Source: a virus
IMG/VR virus record: IMGVR_UViG_3300021964_000518
Location: 1 to 24,343 of that record
Length of the DNA stretch: 24,343 nt
Reading direction: 5' to 3' (one strand)
Shown: one piece after another, positions 1-5,794 of the stretch
How positions within the stretch are numbered: position 1 is the first letter of the stretch
Layout of the letters: every line of letters begins with the position of its first letter
Made by a program: the position numbers and the translations under genes
The notes under the pieces: model-generated
What the model saw: the letters and a program-made list of their open reading frames with translations, nothing else
What the model was told of the DNA's origin: nothing
Database searches by the model: none

Positions 1-129
1 AGAATTATATGGGCGAAAAGAAACGGATATACTCATATTAGTGCTTATATTATACCAGATTGGATAAGTCCTCTCGGGTCGGAGGTTGTTGATAAAATAA
101 TGAAAGACCAGTGGTTTCGTATCGACTAA
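1..129 (+). CDS. C-terminal end of an unrecognised protein (5' truncated by the window)
   Basis: An open frame runs from the first base to a TAA at 127-129, giving 42 residues that end in KDQWFRID. The piece is mixed polar and hydrophobic with no clear transmembrane segment, and I do not recognise the family. Its stop codon is part of a late-promoter-like motif (ACTAAATA) that precedes the porin gene, an arrangement repeated at several gene ends in this window. The start and most of the protein lie outside the window, so no function can be given. Confidence 0.6.
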   Translation, partial: RIIWAKRNGYTHISAYIIPDWISPLGSEVVDKIMKDQWFRID

Positions 130-132
130 ATA
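125..132 (+). promoter_or_regulatory. T4-type late promoter motif (ACTAAATA)
   Basis: ACTAAATA resembles the T4 late element TATAAATA. It contains the stop codon of the preceding gene and lies 81 bases before the porin start. By T4 spacing, transcription would start near 138 and give the porin a leader of about 76 bases. Confidence 0.4.
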
Positions 133-163
133 ATATACAATGATATATCGAGGAATACATTAA

Positions 164-194
164 AATCCCGTCCTGGGATTGATTAGAGTTAATC
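164..194 (+). promoter_or_regulatory. Two adjacent small hairpins in the porin leader
   Basis: AATCCC (164-169) pairs with GGGATT (175-180) around a 5-base loop. Directly after it GATTA (181-185) pairs with TAATC (190-194) around GAGT. No T-run follows the first hairpin and only ACATTTT follows the second, so they are weak as a terminator. They end just before the AAAGGAG ribosome site and could affect porin translation or mRNA stability. The role is inferred only from position. Confidence 0.35.
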
Positions 195-213
195 ACATTT
201 TAAAGGAGAATAC

Positions 214-1083
214 ATGTATAAATTAATAACCGTTATGGTGTCTAGTCTTCTATTGTCTGCATCAAGCATGGCAACAGAGGTAATGCCATATGGTACCTTT
301 AATTATAAAATGTCACATGACCAAGATTCGTCTGGCAATGCAAGTTCTAAATTAGAGAACAATGGTTCAAAGATTGGAATTGATATTGTGGATGTAGCCT
401 TGGAAGGAAGTAATGGTCTATCAGGCTTTGCCAATGTTGAAGTTGGTTTAGATGTAGATGATAGTGGTAGTGACACCTTTGATTCAAGAACAGCATTTGT
501 TGGTATTGAAAACTCAGGTGGTGCCGCAATCTCTTTAGGTAGACAAGCACATCCTTATACAGATGTTCATGTCACAAATAATTTCGAAGTCTATGGTGGT
601 AGTGCGTTCTGGAAGTATGCAGATCGTTCTAGCAATTCTGTTAAGGTTTCATCAGGACCTATTTCTGCTATGGGTATAGTAGATGGTTCATCTGGTGAGA
701 GTGGCATAGATGTTTGGGATTTATCTGTATCACATTCTATTGATGATTTAAATTTAGCAGTAGGATATACAGATGATTTAGTGAACGACATTTCTTACTG
801 GGCTGCTGGTGCATCTACAACCGTAGGTGATTTATCACTGGCAGGTACTTATTCAATCAAAGACGCCGCAACAGATTTATCTGCATATGAGGCAACAGTA
901 GGTTGGAAAGCTGCAACAGTAGGATATGGTGACAAAGAAGGAACTGGTACCTATTACACAGTGGGTCTATCTCATGGTCTATCTGATTCTCTAAGTGTTT
1001 ATGCTGAATATCAGCAAGAGCAATTAGATGCAAATAGCAAAGATTTAGAACACTATTCAATAGGAACAAAGTTCTCATTCTAA
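214..1083 (+). CDS. Phage-encoded outer-membrane porin (Gram-negative general porin-like)
   Basis: The protein is predicted to form a beta-barrel pore in the host outer membrane. Residues 1-20 form a signal peptide: Lys near the start, a hydrophobic core, and Ala-Ser-Ser-Met-Ala before a probable cleavage at 20/21. The mature part is rich in alternating polar and hydrophobic strands with Gly and aromatics. Residues 91-111 carry the classic porin pattern RTAFVGIEN...ISLGRQ, and the chain ends in Phe (KFSF), the usual outer-membrane assembly signal. At 289 residues it is shorter than many trimeric porins (about 340-380), mostly from short loops. The start is backed by AAAGGAG seven bases upstream. 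Porins on phages are known (for example Lc of coliphage PA-2), where they can replace the host receptor porin. That role here is inference; nutrient uptake by infected cells is an alternative. Confidence 0.85.
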   Translation: MYKLITVMVSSLLLSASSMATEVMPYGTFNYKMSHDQDSSGNASSKLENNGSKIGIDIVDVALEGSNGLSGFANVEVGLDVDDSGSDTFDSRTAFVGIENSGGAAISLGRQAHPYTDVHVTNNFEVYGGSAFWKYADRSSNSVKVSSGPISAMGIVDGSSGESGIDVWDLSVSHSIDDLNLAVGYTDDLVNDISYWAAGASTTVGDLSLAGTYSIKDAATDLSAYEATVGWKAATVGYGDKEGTGTYYTVGLSHGLSDSLSVYAEYQQEQLDANSKDLEHYSIGTKFSF

Positions 1084-1086
1084 ATA
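1079..1086 (+). promoter_or_regulatory. T4-type late promoter motif (TCTAAATA)
   Basis: The motif overlaps the porin stop codon (1081-1083) and lies 23 bases before the start of the 53-residue membrane protein. The expected transcription start near 1092 leaves the AAAGGAG site intact. It is a CTAAATA variant, weaker than TATAAATA. Confidence 0.35.
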
Positions 1087-1109
1087 ACTAATAACAAAGG
1101 AGAAAATTC

Positions 1110-1271
1110 ATGGATAAATGGATTAAAGATATAAGCGCATGGAAAGACTATGGACTGATTGTATTAGCAATCGCTATGTTCACAGGCTTTGTTGCCCCAA
1201 TGTTAATTATTAAATGGGGTCTAGTTGCGTGGGTCGCTGTCAATGTATGGCAGAGATGGAATAGCAAATAG
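1110..1271 (+). CDS. Small two-segment membrane protein, possible holin-like
   Basis: This 53-residue protein starts at an ATG preceded by AAAGGAG with a good spacer. After a charged N-terminus (MDKWIKDISAWKDYG), residues 16-34 and about 36-47 form two hydrophobic stretches, separated by a single Lys-Trp (WKDYG before the first, KWG between). The end WQRWNSK is basic. Small size, two membrane segments and charged ends are seen in class II holins, but also in many unrelated phage membrane peptides. No lysin gene is visible next to it, so the holin idea is weak. It lies between the porin and another small membrane protein, probably on one transcript. Confidence 0.65.
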   Translation: MDKWIKDISAWKDYGLIVLAIAMFTGFVAPMLIIKWGLVAWVAVNVWQRWNSK

Positions 1272-1279
1272 GAAAAATT

Positions 1280-1477
1280 ATGAGAGACATAACTAAGAAT
1301 CGTTGGAAGAAATTAATTTATGTCTTAATAGTAATTGGTGCCTTTTGGTTAGGTCATCAATATGGAGAGCAAGCTGCTTCTTTCATAGATGAAATACCTG
1401 TACCAAAGGTCATCATTGAAATGCCAACCAACGAAATAGAAACACCTATCGTTTCAGATGATGAAGTGAGAGGTTAA
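1280..1477 (+). CDS. Small single-pass membrane protein of unknown function
   Basis: The protein has 65 residues. A basic N-terminus (MRDITKNRWKK) is followed by one hydrophobic segment at about residues 12-25 (LIYVLIVIGAFWLG) and then an acidic, Pro-containing tail ending in SDDEVRG. The positive-inside rule predicts a cytoplasmic N-terminus and a periplasmic tail of about 40 residues. The layout recalls inner-membrane spanins or small superinfection-exclusion proteins, but there is no embedded second frame and no distinct motif, so function is unknown. AGGA precedes the start. The stop codon abuts the A-tract of the terminator hairpin. Confidence 0.65.
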   Translation: MRDITKNRWKKLIYVLIVIGAFWLGHQYGEQAASFIDEIPVPKVIIEMPTNEIETPIVSDDEVRG

Positions 1478-1507
1478 AAAAAAGAGCTCCACTTTTGTGG
1501 AGCTCTT
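1476..1507 (-). terminator. Rho-independent terminator of the - strand operon
   Basis: An 11-bp perfect stem (1482-1492 with 1497-1507) closes on a TTTT loop. Read on the - strand the stem is followed by eight T (the A-run 1476-1483), a textbook intrinsic terminator for genes coming from 1540-2623. On the + strand the hairpin is followed by CAAAGG instead of a T-run, so it would stop the porin transcript less well, though it may still protect its 3' end. Confidence 0.85.
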
Positions 1508-1539
1508 CAAAGGAAAAAGAAAAAACTAATTCTTAAATT

Positions 1540-1773
1540 CTAAGCCATGCTTTCAATCTGATCGAAGTATGCCCAATAGTTTTCACCACTATCATTTTTA
1601 TAACCAATCGAACCTACATAGTTCATATCTGTGTCATATTCTTGAACATTGACACCTAACTCACCAGCAGGATCTGATTTAACCAAACCAAGTGAAATGT
1701 CTATGATCACTCCCTCGACAATAGAAAGTGATCTTGTTTTAATTGCGACCTTGTCGCCAACCTTAATCAACAT
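1540..1773 (-). CDS. Small conserved-type phage protein, unknown function
   Basis: The protein has 77 residues and begins MLIKVGDKVAIKTR. The alternation of beta-type residues with 'VGDKVAIK' and 'VEGVIIDISLG' suggests a small SH3/KOW-like barrel, a fold typical of tiny regulatory or inhibitor proteins. This is an impression from pattern only. The start shares one base with the stop of the upstream gene (TAATG at 1773), so the two are probably translationally coupled. It is the last gene before the terminator of the - strand operon. Function unknown. Confidence 0.65.
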   Translation of the reverse strand: MLIKVGDKVAIKTRSLSIVEGVIIDISLGLVKSDPAGELGVNVQEYDTDMNYVGSIGYKNDSGENYWAYFDQIESMA

Positions 1774-2069
1774 TAGGCAAACCTATGTTGATCTTCCCAG
1801 GATTGAATCAGAGAGTATGGTACTCTCCACTTCGAACCAAGACCACCTTTCTCACGAATGACGGCTTTCTGTGGGTTCATCTTTTCGACAATCCCAAATC
1901 TCTTACGACCATTTGGTCGACCAAACTGAACCTCTGATCCAACAGAGATTTCAGACTTACTGCTTTTTGCTTTTGCAATCGCAGCCTCAATAAGAAACAA
2001 ATGTTCCTTATGAGATGGTTCCCTAATCCAGTCTAGGATGTCGGGAAGATTATTAAATGCAAGTTTCAT
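1773..2069 (-). CDS. Small basic phage protein, unknown function
   Basis: The protein has 98 residues. The N-terminal half (about 1-38) is predicted helical, with a run of Ala and Lys (IEAAIAKAKSSK). The second half (about 39-90) is beta-like and basic, with VGSEVQFGRPNGRKRFG and a Lys/Arg-rich stretch to SKWRVPYSLI. This suggests a helical part joined to a small barrel, possibly nucleic-acid-binding. I recall similar small proteins in marine T4-like phages but cannot name a family. The start has AAAGGAA at good spacing, within a leader nearly identical to that of the upstream gene. It ends in the TAATG overlap with the next gene. Confidence 0.65.
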   Translation of the reverse strand: MKLAFNNLPDILDWIREPSHKEHLFLIEAAIAKAKSSKSEISVGSEVQFGRPNGRKRFGIVEKMNPQKAVIREKGGLGSKWRVPYSLIQSWEDQHRFA

Positions 2070-2086
2070 AATATAGTTTCCTTTCG
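2070..2086 (-). repeat. Repeated ribosome-binding leader, copy 1
   Basis: On the - strand the bases before this start read CGAAAGGAAACTATATT-ATG. The same string, one A shorter, precedes the gene that starts at 2438. The conserved block covers the ribosome site and spacer, which suggests duplication or common selection for translation initiation. Confidence 0.6.
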
Positions 2087-2087
2087 T

Positions 2088-2438
2088 TTATCTTAAATAT
2101 AATGGACCAGTCCATTGCATTGGGTAGTTACCTTCGAGAACATTTCCTCTAGGTGCGTTCAAGGCAGGTTTATTCCAAGACGCAGCTTTGAGAACATCAC
2201 CTTTCTTAAACTTAGGTTGTCCACCAGGGGTGAACATATCTTCTTTCACTATGAAAGAATGAACAGAGTTCTTGGATATAATCTTGATAAACTTTTTACC
2301 AGACTTAACAATCCAAGAGTTTTTAAATTGTTCTATCATATTTGTATTATCAATATCTCTAGCATAGTCTAGGTTAGATGCGTTGATAAGATTTTGAATA
2401 CCGTCTTCGATATTTTGTGCAGGTTGTACTTTGATCAT
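2088..2438 (-). CDS. Hypothetical phage protein
   Basis: The protein has 116 residues. The N-terminal part (about 1-45) looks helical and acidic. The middle (about 46-72) is beta-like with several Lys and Ile residues (KKFIKIISKNSVHSFIV). The C-terminal part has 'KFKKGDVLKAASWNKPA' and 'RGNVLEGNYPMQWTGPLYL', compatible with a compact domain that binds a ligand or partner. I recognise the style from marine myophages but no defined family. It is the second gene of the - strand operon, after the 55-residue gene, with AAAGGAA before its start. Confidence 0.65.
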   Translation of the reverse strand: MIKVQPAQNIEDGIQNLINASNLDYARDIDNTNMIEQFKNSWIVKSGKKFIKIISKNSVHSFIVKEDMFTPGGQPKFKKGDVLKAASWNKPALNAPRGNVLEGNYPMQWTGPLYLR

Positions 2439-2454
2439 AATATAGTTCCTTTCG
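2439..2454 (-). repeat. Repeated ribosome-binding leader, copy 2
   Basis: On the - strand this reads CGAAAGGAACTATATT before ATG. It differs from copy 1 at 2070-2086 by one missing A. It contains the Shine-Dalgarno sequence for the gene starting at 2438. Confidence 0.6.
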
Positions 2455-2455
2455 A

Positions 2456-2623
2456 TTAGTTAATTTGTAGTTCTAAATGTTTGATACAATTATCAAAGTT
2501 AATTTGGTAAGTATTTGGTAGAGAGTTATCTCTCACAAATTTTAAGAGATTGATTTTTTCTTGCGGTGTATTCGCAAGTTTAAATTGAGTGTATAGTTCT
2601 TCTAGTGACATATTAAGTTTCAT
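2456..2623 (-). CDS. Small helical phage protein, first gene of the - strand operon
   Basis: The protein has 55 residues, beginning MKLNMSLEELYTQFK and ending LELQIN. Helix-forming residues dominate and there is one Cys near the end. A longer frame reaches 2683, but the start at 2623 is preferred: AAAGGAAAC lies just upstream at normal spacing, and the promoter at 2655-2683 would put the longer start codon inside the promoter. Function unknown. Position as first gene behind a strong sigma70-like promoter suggests early expression. Confidence 0.7.
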   Translation of the reverse strand: MKLNMSLEELYTQFKLANTPQEKINLLKFVRDNSLPNTYQINFDNCIKHLELQIN

Positions 2624-2645
2624 AATGTTTCCTTTGTTTTTCATT

Positions 2646-2653
2646 GATAAATA
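2646..2653 (+). promoter_or_regulatory. Weak late-promoter-like motif (GATAAATA) over the early promoter start
   Basis: A GATAAATA string on the + strand overlies the predicted start site of the - strand early promoter. It could add late + strand transcription that opposes the early operon, but there is no + strand gene until 2821 and a second, better placed motif lies at 2741. It may be chance in AT-rich DNA. Confidence 0.2.
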
Positions 2654-2654
2654 T

Positions 2655-2683
2655 ATCATATATGGAATTGCTCTTAATGTCAA
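2655..2683 (-). promoter_or_regulatory. Strong sigma70-type (early) promoter for the - strand operon
   Basis: On the - strand TTGACA (2683-2678) is separated by exactly 17 bases from TATGAT (2660-2655). That is a perfect -35 and a one-mismatch -10 at ideal spacing. The predicted start near 2648 gives a leader of about 25 bases before the ATG at 2623. Host-polymerase promoters of this type drive early genes in T4-like phages. Confidence 0.75.
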
Positions 2684-2740
2684 GGGTTTTGTTAAAAAAA
2701 AGTATAAAAAAGTGGTAATATATTATTACTATAAACTGTT

Positions 2741-2748
2741 GATAAATA
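2741..2748 (+). promoter_or_regulatory. T4-type late promoter motif (GATAAATA)
   Basis: GATAAATA, one base from TATAAATA, lies 72 bases before the first of the four coupled genes ending in the PAAR protein. No other + strand promoter is obvious in the divergent gap 2624-2820. The rest of that gap is AT-rich, with an imperfect inverted repeat at 2711-2730. Confidence 0.5.
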
Positions 2749-2820
2749 AGGGTTTTTTGTAGGTGCGACAATCTTGACCAATTATGTTCTTGTTTTGTTC
2801 GCATAAAAAATGGAGATTTT

Positions 2821-2949
2821 ATGGGATTTTTTTCGAATTTATTTAAGAATTGGGGTAACTCAGAGAATGTACTACCCCCTAAAGATACGACTAAAAAGAA
2901 AGTAGTTAAAAAGAAAAAGAAAACTACAAAGAAAAAAGGAAAGAAATAA
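2821..2949 (+). CDS. Lys-rich micro-protein
   Basis: The protein has 42 residues. It starts MGFFSNLFKNWGN, an amphipathic aromatic head, followed by a tail in which 14 of the last 22 residues are Lys. GGAG precedes the ATG at good spacing. The stop shares a base with the next start (TAATG at 2947-2951). The strongly basic tail suggests contact with DNA, RNA or an acidic partner such as a capsid or membrane surface. No family recognised. It is the first of three coupled micro-genes upstream of the spike-tip gene, so it is probably made late, with structural proteins. Confidence 0.6.
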   Translation: MGFFSNLFKNWGNSENVLPPKDTTKKKVVKKKKKTTKKKGKK

Positions 2950-3038
2950 TGGAATGTAATAACTGTGGACATGGATGTCATTGTAGTAATGGCGGATCTT
3001 GTCAATCATGTGAATGTTCTAATTGTGAACACTCATAA
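2949..3038 (+). CDS. Cysteine-rich micro-protein, probable metal-binding peptide
   Basis: The peptide has only 29 residues, of which 8 are Cys (3, 6, 10, 12, 18, 21, 23, 26) and 3 are His (8, 11, 28). The spacing gives three CxxC and two CxC pairs, as in metallothionein-like or zinc-cluster peptides. No cleavable signal is present, so it should stay in the reducing cytoplasm, favouring metal binding over disulfides. Start and stop are both within TAATG overlaps with its neighbours (2947-2951 and 3036-3040), which supports it as a real coupled gene despite its size. Function unknown; see findings. Confidence 0.6.
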   Translation: MECNNCGHGCHCSNGGSCQSCECSNCEHS

Positions 3039-3181
3039 TGGCTAAAGCACAAACAGTAATCTCTTACGAGAGAGGACCAAAGAAACGAACATCTATTGGG
3101 GATAGTGCAAGAACTAGACCAAAGAACAAGAACAAGAGACGATTATTCAAAAGAAGTGTAGGTCAAGGTAAGAGAAGATAA
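3038..3181 (+). CDS. Small basic protein of marine T4-like phage type
   Basis: The protein has 47 residues and is rich in Arg and Lys throughout, with 'SYERGPKKRTSIGDSARTRP' in the first half and KNKNKRRLFKRS and GQGKRR in the second. There is no hydrophobic segment. I recall similar Arg/Lys-rich short proteins with 'KTSIG...RPKNK' in marine myophages, without known function. It is coupled by TAATG to the Cys-rich gene before it and to the PAAR gene after it. A virion or nucleic-acid-binding role is a guess. Confidence 0.6.
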   Translation: MAKAQTVISYERGPKKRTSIGDSARTRPKNKNKRRLFKRSVGQGKRR

Positions 3182-3477
3182 TGGGCTCTGCTGTCACACG
3201 ATCAGGACTAGATACACATGTAGGTCACGCAAGTCCTACACCTAATCCGTTTCACAAAACTGCATATACTGGTGGTTCTAGTAATGTGAAAACGAATGGT
3301 GCAAATACTATTCGTATTGGTGATTCTACATCATGTGGCGATCCTGCAACTGGTGGATCATCTACTGTATTTGTAAATGGTAAAGGAGTTCATAGACAAG
3401 GTGACGCAACAGGTGGTCATGGGTCTTGGATACCTAATGCATCTGCCTCAGGTTCTTCTAATGTTTTTGCGGGCTAA
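3181..3477 (+). CDS. PAAR-domain baseplate spike tip (T4 gp5.4-like)
   Basis: PAAR proteins form the sharp cone at the end of the central baseplate spike and help pierce the outer membrane. This 98-residue protein matches T4 gp5.4 in size (97). It shows the repeated Gly/Ser/Asn turns and the likely zinc ligands: His13, His16 or His25 near the N-terminus, then Cys52, His71 and His80. Typical PAAR phrases are 'TRSGLDTHVGHA' and 'VFVNGKGVHRQGDATGGHG'. The start overlaps the preceding stop by one base. The gene lies directly before gp25, consistent with a baseplate block. Confidence 0.88.
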   Translation: MGSAVTRSGLDTHVGHASPTPNPFHKTAYTGGSSNVKTNGANTIRIGDSTSCGDPATGGSSTVFVNGKGVHRQGDATGGHGSWIPNASASGSSNVFAG

Positions 3478-3480
3478 CTT

Positions 3481-3494
3481 GATAAATAGTTATC
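3481..3494 (+). promoter_or_regulatory. Late promoter motif (GATAAATA) inside a small palindrome, next to the gp25 start
   Basis: GATAAATA at 3481-3488 precedes the gp25 ATG (3495) by only six bases. T4 spacing would put the transcript start near 3494, leaving almost no leader, and there is no Shine-Dalgarno sequence here. The same bases form GATAA-ATAG-TTATC, a 5-bp inverted repeat. Confidence 0.5.
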
Positions 3495-3938
3495 ATGGCA
3501 ATACTTCAATCAGGATATAAAGACGCATCTAGAACTAACGCAAGTGCGAGGTCCACTAGACTTTATAGAGATATCGCATTATCCTTTGAGCGTAATGCTG
3601 CTACAAAAGATGTTATTGTTAAAAAAGATATAGATGCTGTAAAACAATCAGTAAGAAATCTCGTATTAACAAATCACTACGAAAGACCTTTTCATCCTGA
3701 AATAGGTTCTGGTATATCTCAATTATTATTTGAACCTCTTGATCCAATCACAGCCAACTCATTGTCTAGAGTTATAGGAGAAGTTATAACAAACTTTGAA
3801 CCTAGAGCACAATTGATATCTGTTGATGCTAGACCAAATTTAGATTCAAATTCATACGAAGTGACAATAAATTTTCGAGTAATAAATGTTCCAGGTGAGT
3901 TAGTTAGTCTCACAACAATGTTAGAAAGAAGTAGATAG
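3495..3938 (+). CDS. gp25: Baseplate wedge protein gp25
   Basis: gp25 is a small sheath-like wedge subunit that starts sheath assembly in contractile tails; its homologue in type VI secretion is TssE. The protein has 147 residues (T4 gp25: 132). The family hallmark EPR is at residues 102-104 (NFEPRAQL). The upstream 'HYERPFHPEIGSGI..LLFEPLD' at about 61-83 is also typical. The C-terminus forms the expected beta pattern 'YEVTINFRVINVPGE'. Two bases separate it from gp6, so the two are probably co-translated. The ATG lacks a visible ribosome site. Confidence 0.93.
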   Translation: MAILQSGYKDASRTNASARSTRLYRDIALSFERNAATKDVIVKKDIDAVKQSVRNLVLTNHYERPFHPEIGSGISQLLFEPLDPITANSLSRVIGEVITNFEPRAQLISVDARPNLDSNSYEVTINFRVINVPGELVSLTTMLERSR

Positions 3939-3940
3939 AA

Positions 3941-5791
3941 ATGGTAAAAAGATTAGAAGTTACAGATTTAGATTTTGATGGTATCAAAAATAATCTTAAA
4001 GTTTTTTTAAAACAACAAGATCAATTAACAGATTATGATTTTGAAGGCTCAACCATGTCTACCTTGTTAGATGTTCTAGCATATAACACTCACTACAACG
4101 CTGTCTATGCTAATGTTCTGGCGAATGAAATGTTTTTAGATAGTGCAGATTTAAGAAACAGTATTGTCTCACACGCCAAACATGTGGGGTATACTCCAAG
4201 AAGTGCAACATCACCTGTTGCTTTTTTAAATGTGACTGTTAACAATGCAACTGGTTCTACTCTAACTGCAGCTAGAGGCACAACCTTTACTACAAGTGTT
4301 GATGGCACAACTTATAATTACATTGTCAAAGATGCCACTACGATTACACCAACAGATGGTGTTTATACTTTTTCTAGTTTACCTGTTTATGAAGGAACAC
4401 TTGTCACAAACAAATACACAGTGGATACATCAAATGCAGATCAAAGATTTTTAATTAAAAATAATTTAGCAGACACAACAACTTTAAAAGTTACAGTACA
4501 AAATAGTTCAACAGATTCAACATCCAACACTTATACTTTATCAACTGATTTAGCAGATGTGATATCAACATCAAAAGTTTATTATCTTGAAGGTGCTGAA
4601 GATCAACAATATGAAGTTCAGTTTGGTGATGGTGTACTTGGTGCTGCATTATCAACTGGTAACATAGTAACACTATCTTATATCGTTACTAATGCTGAAG
4701 AAAGTAACGGAGCGAGTTCATTTAGTTTGTCAGGAAATATTGGTGGATTCTCTAATGTGACAATTACTACTGCAACTAATTCAGCAAACGGTGCTCAACC
4801 AGAAACTCCAGAGAGTATTCGTTTCAATGCACCAAGACAATATGCTTCACAAAATAGAACAGTCACCGCAAAAGATTATGAGAGTAAAGTAAAATCAATT
4901 TTTACAAATGCACAATCAGTTCAAGTGTGGGGAGGAGAAGATAACGACACACCTGTTTATGGTCGTGTTTATATTTCAATCAAACCTGTAACTGGTGCAA
5001 CACTTACAGAAGCAAAAAAGACTGATATCATTACACAATTAAAAGATTTTAATGTTGCAAGTGTGACACCTGTTATACAAGATCCTGAAACAACATCTTT
5101 ACAATTAAATGTAAATGTTAAGTATGATGCAAAGGCAACAACAAAAACAACTGACAGTATTAAGTCTTTAGTATCTTCAGCAATTACAACATTTAACACA
5201 AACAATCTAGGACAGTTTGATGGATTGTTTAGACACTCTAAATTTATTGAAACAATTAACAAAGTAGATACTGCAATACTATCTAATATTACAACTGTTA
5301 AAATGCACAAATCATTTACAGCCACAACATCAGGTGCAACAACTTACACAATCAAATACAACAACGCATTTTATAATCCACACTCAGGACACAATGCAAG
5401 TGCTGGTGGTGTATTAGTTTCATCAGGATTTAAAATTAATGGTGATACAACTAACGAATATTTTTTAGATGAAGATGGTGCAGGTAATGTTAGACTTTAT
5501 TATCTTGTTGGTCAAACAAGAACATACACCAATAATACTTTAGGTACAATAGATTACACAAACGGAACAATCACCTTAAACTCTTTATTCATTACAGAGG
5601 TTTCAAATGTTGATGGTGCAACATCTACTGCTGTAAGATTAACAGTCATACCAAATTCTGTGGACATCATACCTGTAAGAAATCAAGTATTAGAAATAGA
5701 TGAAACAAACACAACGGTGACTGTATCTGCTGATGATTATGATACAACTTCAGGTATAGGCTATACCGCAACATCAAGTTATGCTTCATAG
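3941..5791 (+). CDS. gp6: Baseplate wedge protein gp6
   Basis: gp6 forms the inner ring of the baseplate wedge with gp7 and gp53 and carries a Baseplate_J-like fold. At 616 residues it is close to T4 gp6 (660). The N-terminus 'LEVTDLDFDGIKNNLKVFL' followed by 'YDFEGSTMSTLLDVLAYNTHYNAVYANVLANEMFL' (about 32-66) is highly characteristic of the gp6 family. A middle segment (about 290-330, RFNAPRQYASQNRTVTAKDYES) is also typical. About residues 507-513 read FLDEDGA, an acidic motif shared with the next gene. It follows gp25 by two bases and precedes the gp7-position gene by three. Confidence 0.92.
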   Translation: MVKRLEVTDLDFDGIKNNLKVFLKQQDQLTDYDFEGSTMSTLLDVLAYNTHYNAVYANVLANEMFLDSADLRNSIVSHAKHVGYTPRSATSPVAFLNVTVNNATGSTLTAARGTTFTTSVDGTTYNYIVKDATTITPTDGVYTFSSLPVYEGTLVTNKYTVDTSNADQRFLIKNNLADTTTLKVTVQNSSTDSTSNTYTLSTDLADVISTSKVYYLEGAEDQQYEVQFGDGVLGAALSTGNIVTLSYIVTNAEESNGASSFSLSGNIGGFSNVTITTATNSANGAQPETPESIRFNAPRQYASQNRTVTAKDYESKVKSIFTNAQSVQVWGGEDNDTPVYGRVYISIKPVTGATLTEAKKTDIITQLKDFNVASVTPVIQDPETTSLQLNVNVKYDAKATTKTTDSIKSLVSSAITTFNTNNLGQFDGLFRHSKFIETINKVDTAILSNITTVKMHKSFTATTSGATTYTIKYNNAFYNPHSGHNASAGGVLVSSGFKINGDTTNEYFLDEDGAGNVRLYYLVGQTRTYTNNTLGTIDYTNGTITLNSLFITEVSNVDGATSTAVRLTVIPNSVDIIPVRNQVLEIDETNTTVTVSADDYDTTSGIGYTATSSYAS

Positions 5792-5794
5792 ATC

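Noticed and set aside
2711-2730. Imperfect inverted repeat between the divergent units
   Set aside because: The stem is AT-rich with two G-T pairs and no gene ends there on either strand, so it is not convincing as a terminator; operator function cannot be supported.
2774-2802. Possible sigma70 promoter on the + strand starting with TTGACC
   Set aside because: No acceptable -10 at 16-18 bases (the bases there read GTTCGC); the late-type motif at 2741 explains the micro-gene operon better.
2613-3005. 130-codon open frame on the - strand opposite the micro-genes
   Set aside because: It is rich in Phe/Val/Thr from reverse-reading the Lys codons of the gene at 2821, crosses the divergent promoter region, and competes with three tightly coupled + strand frames.
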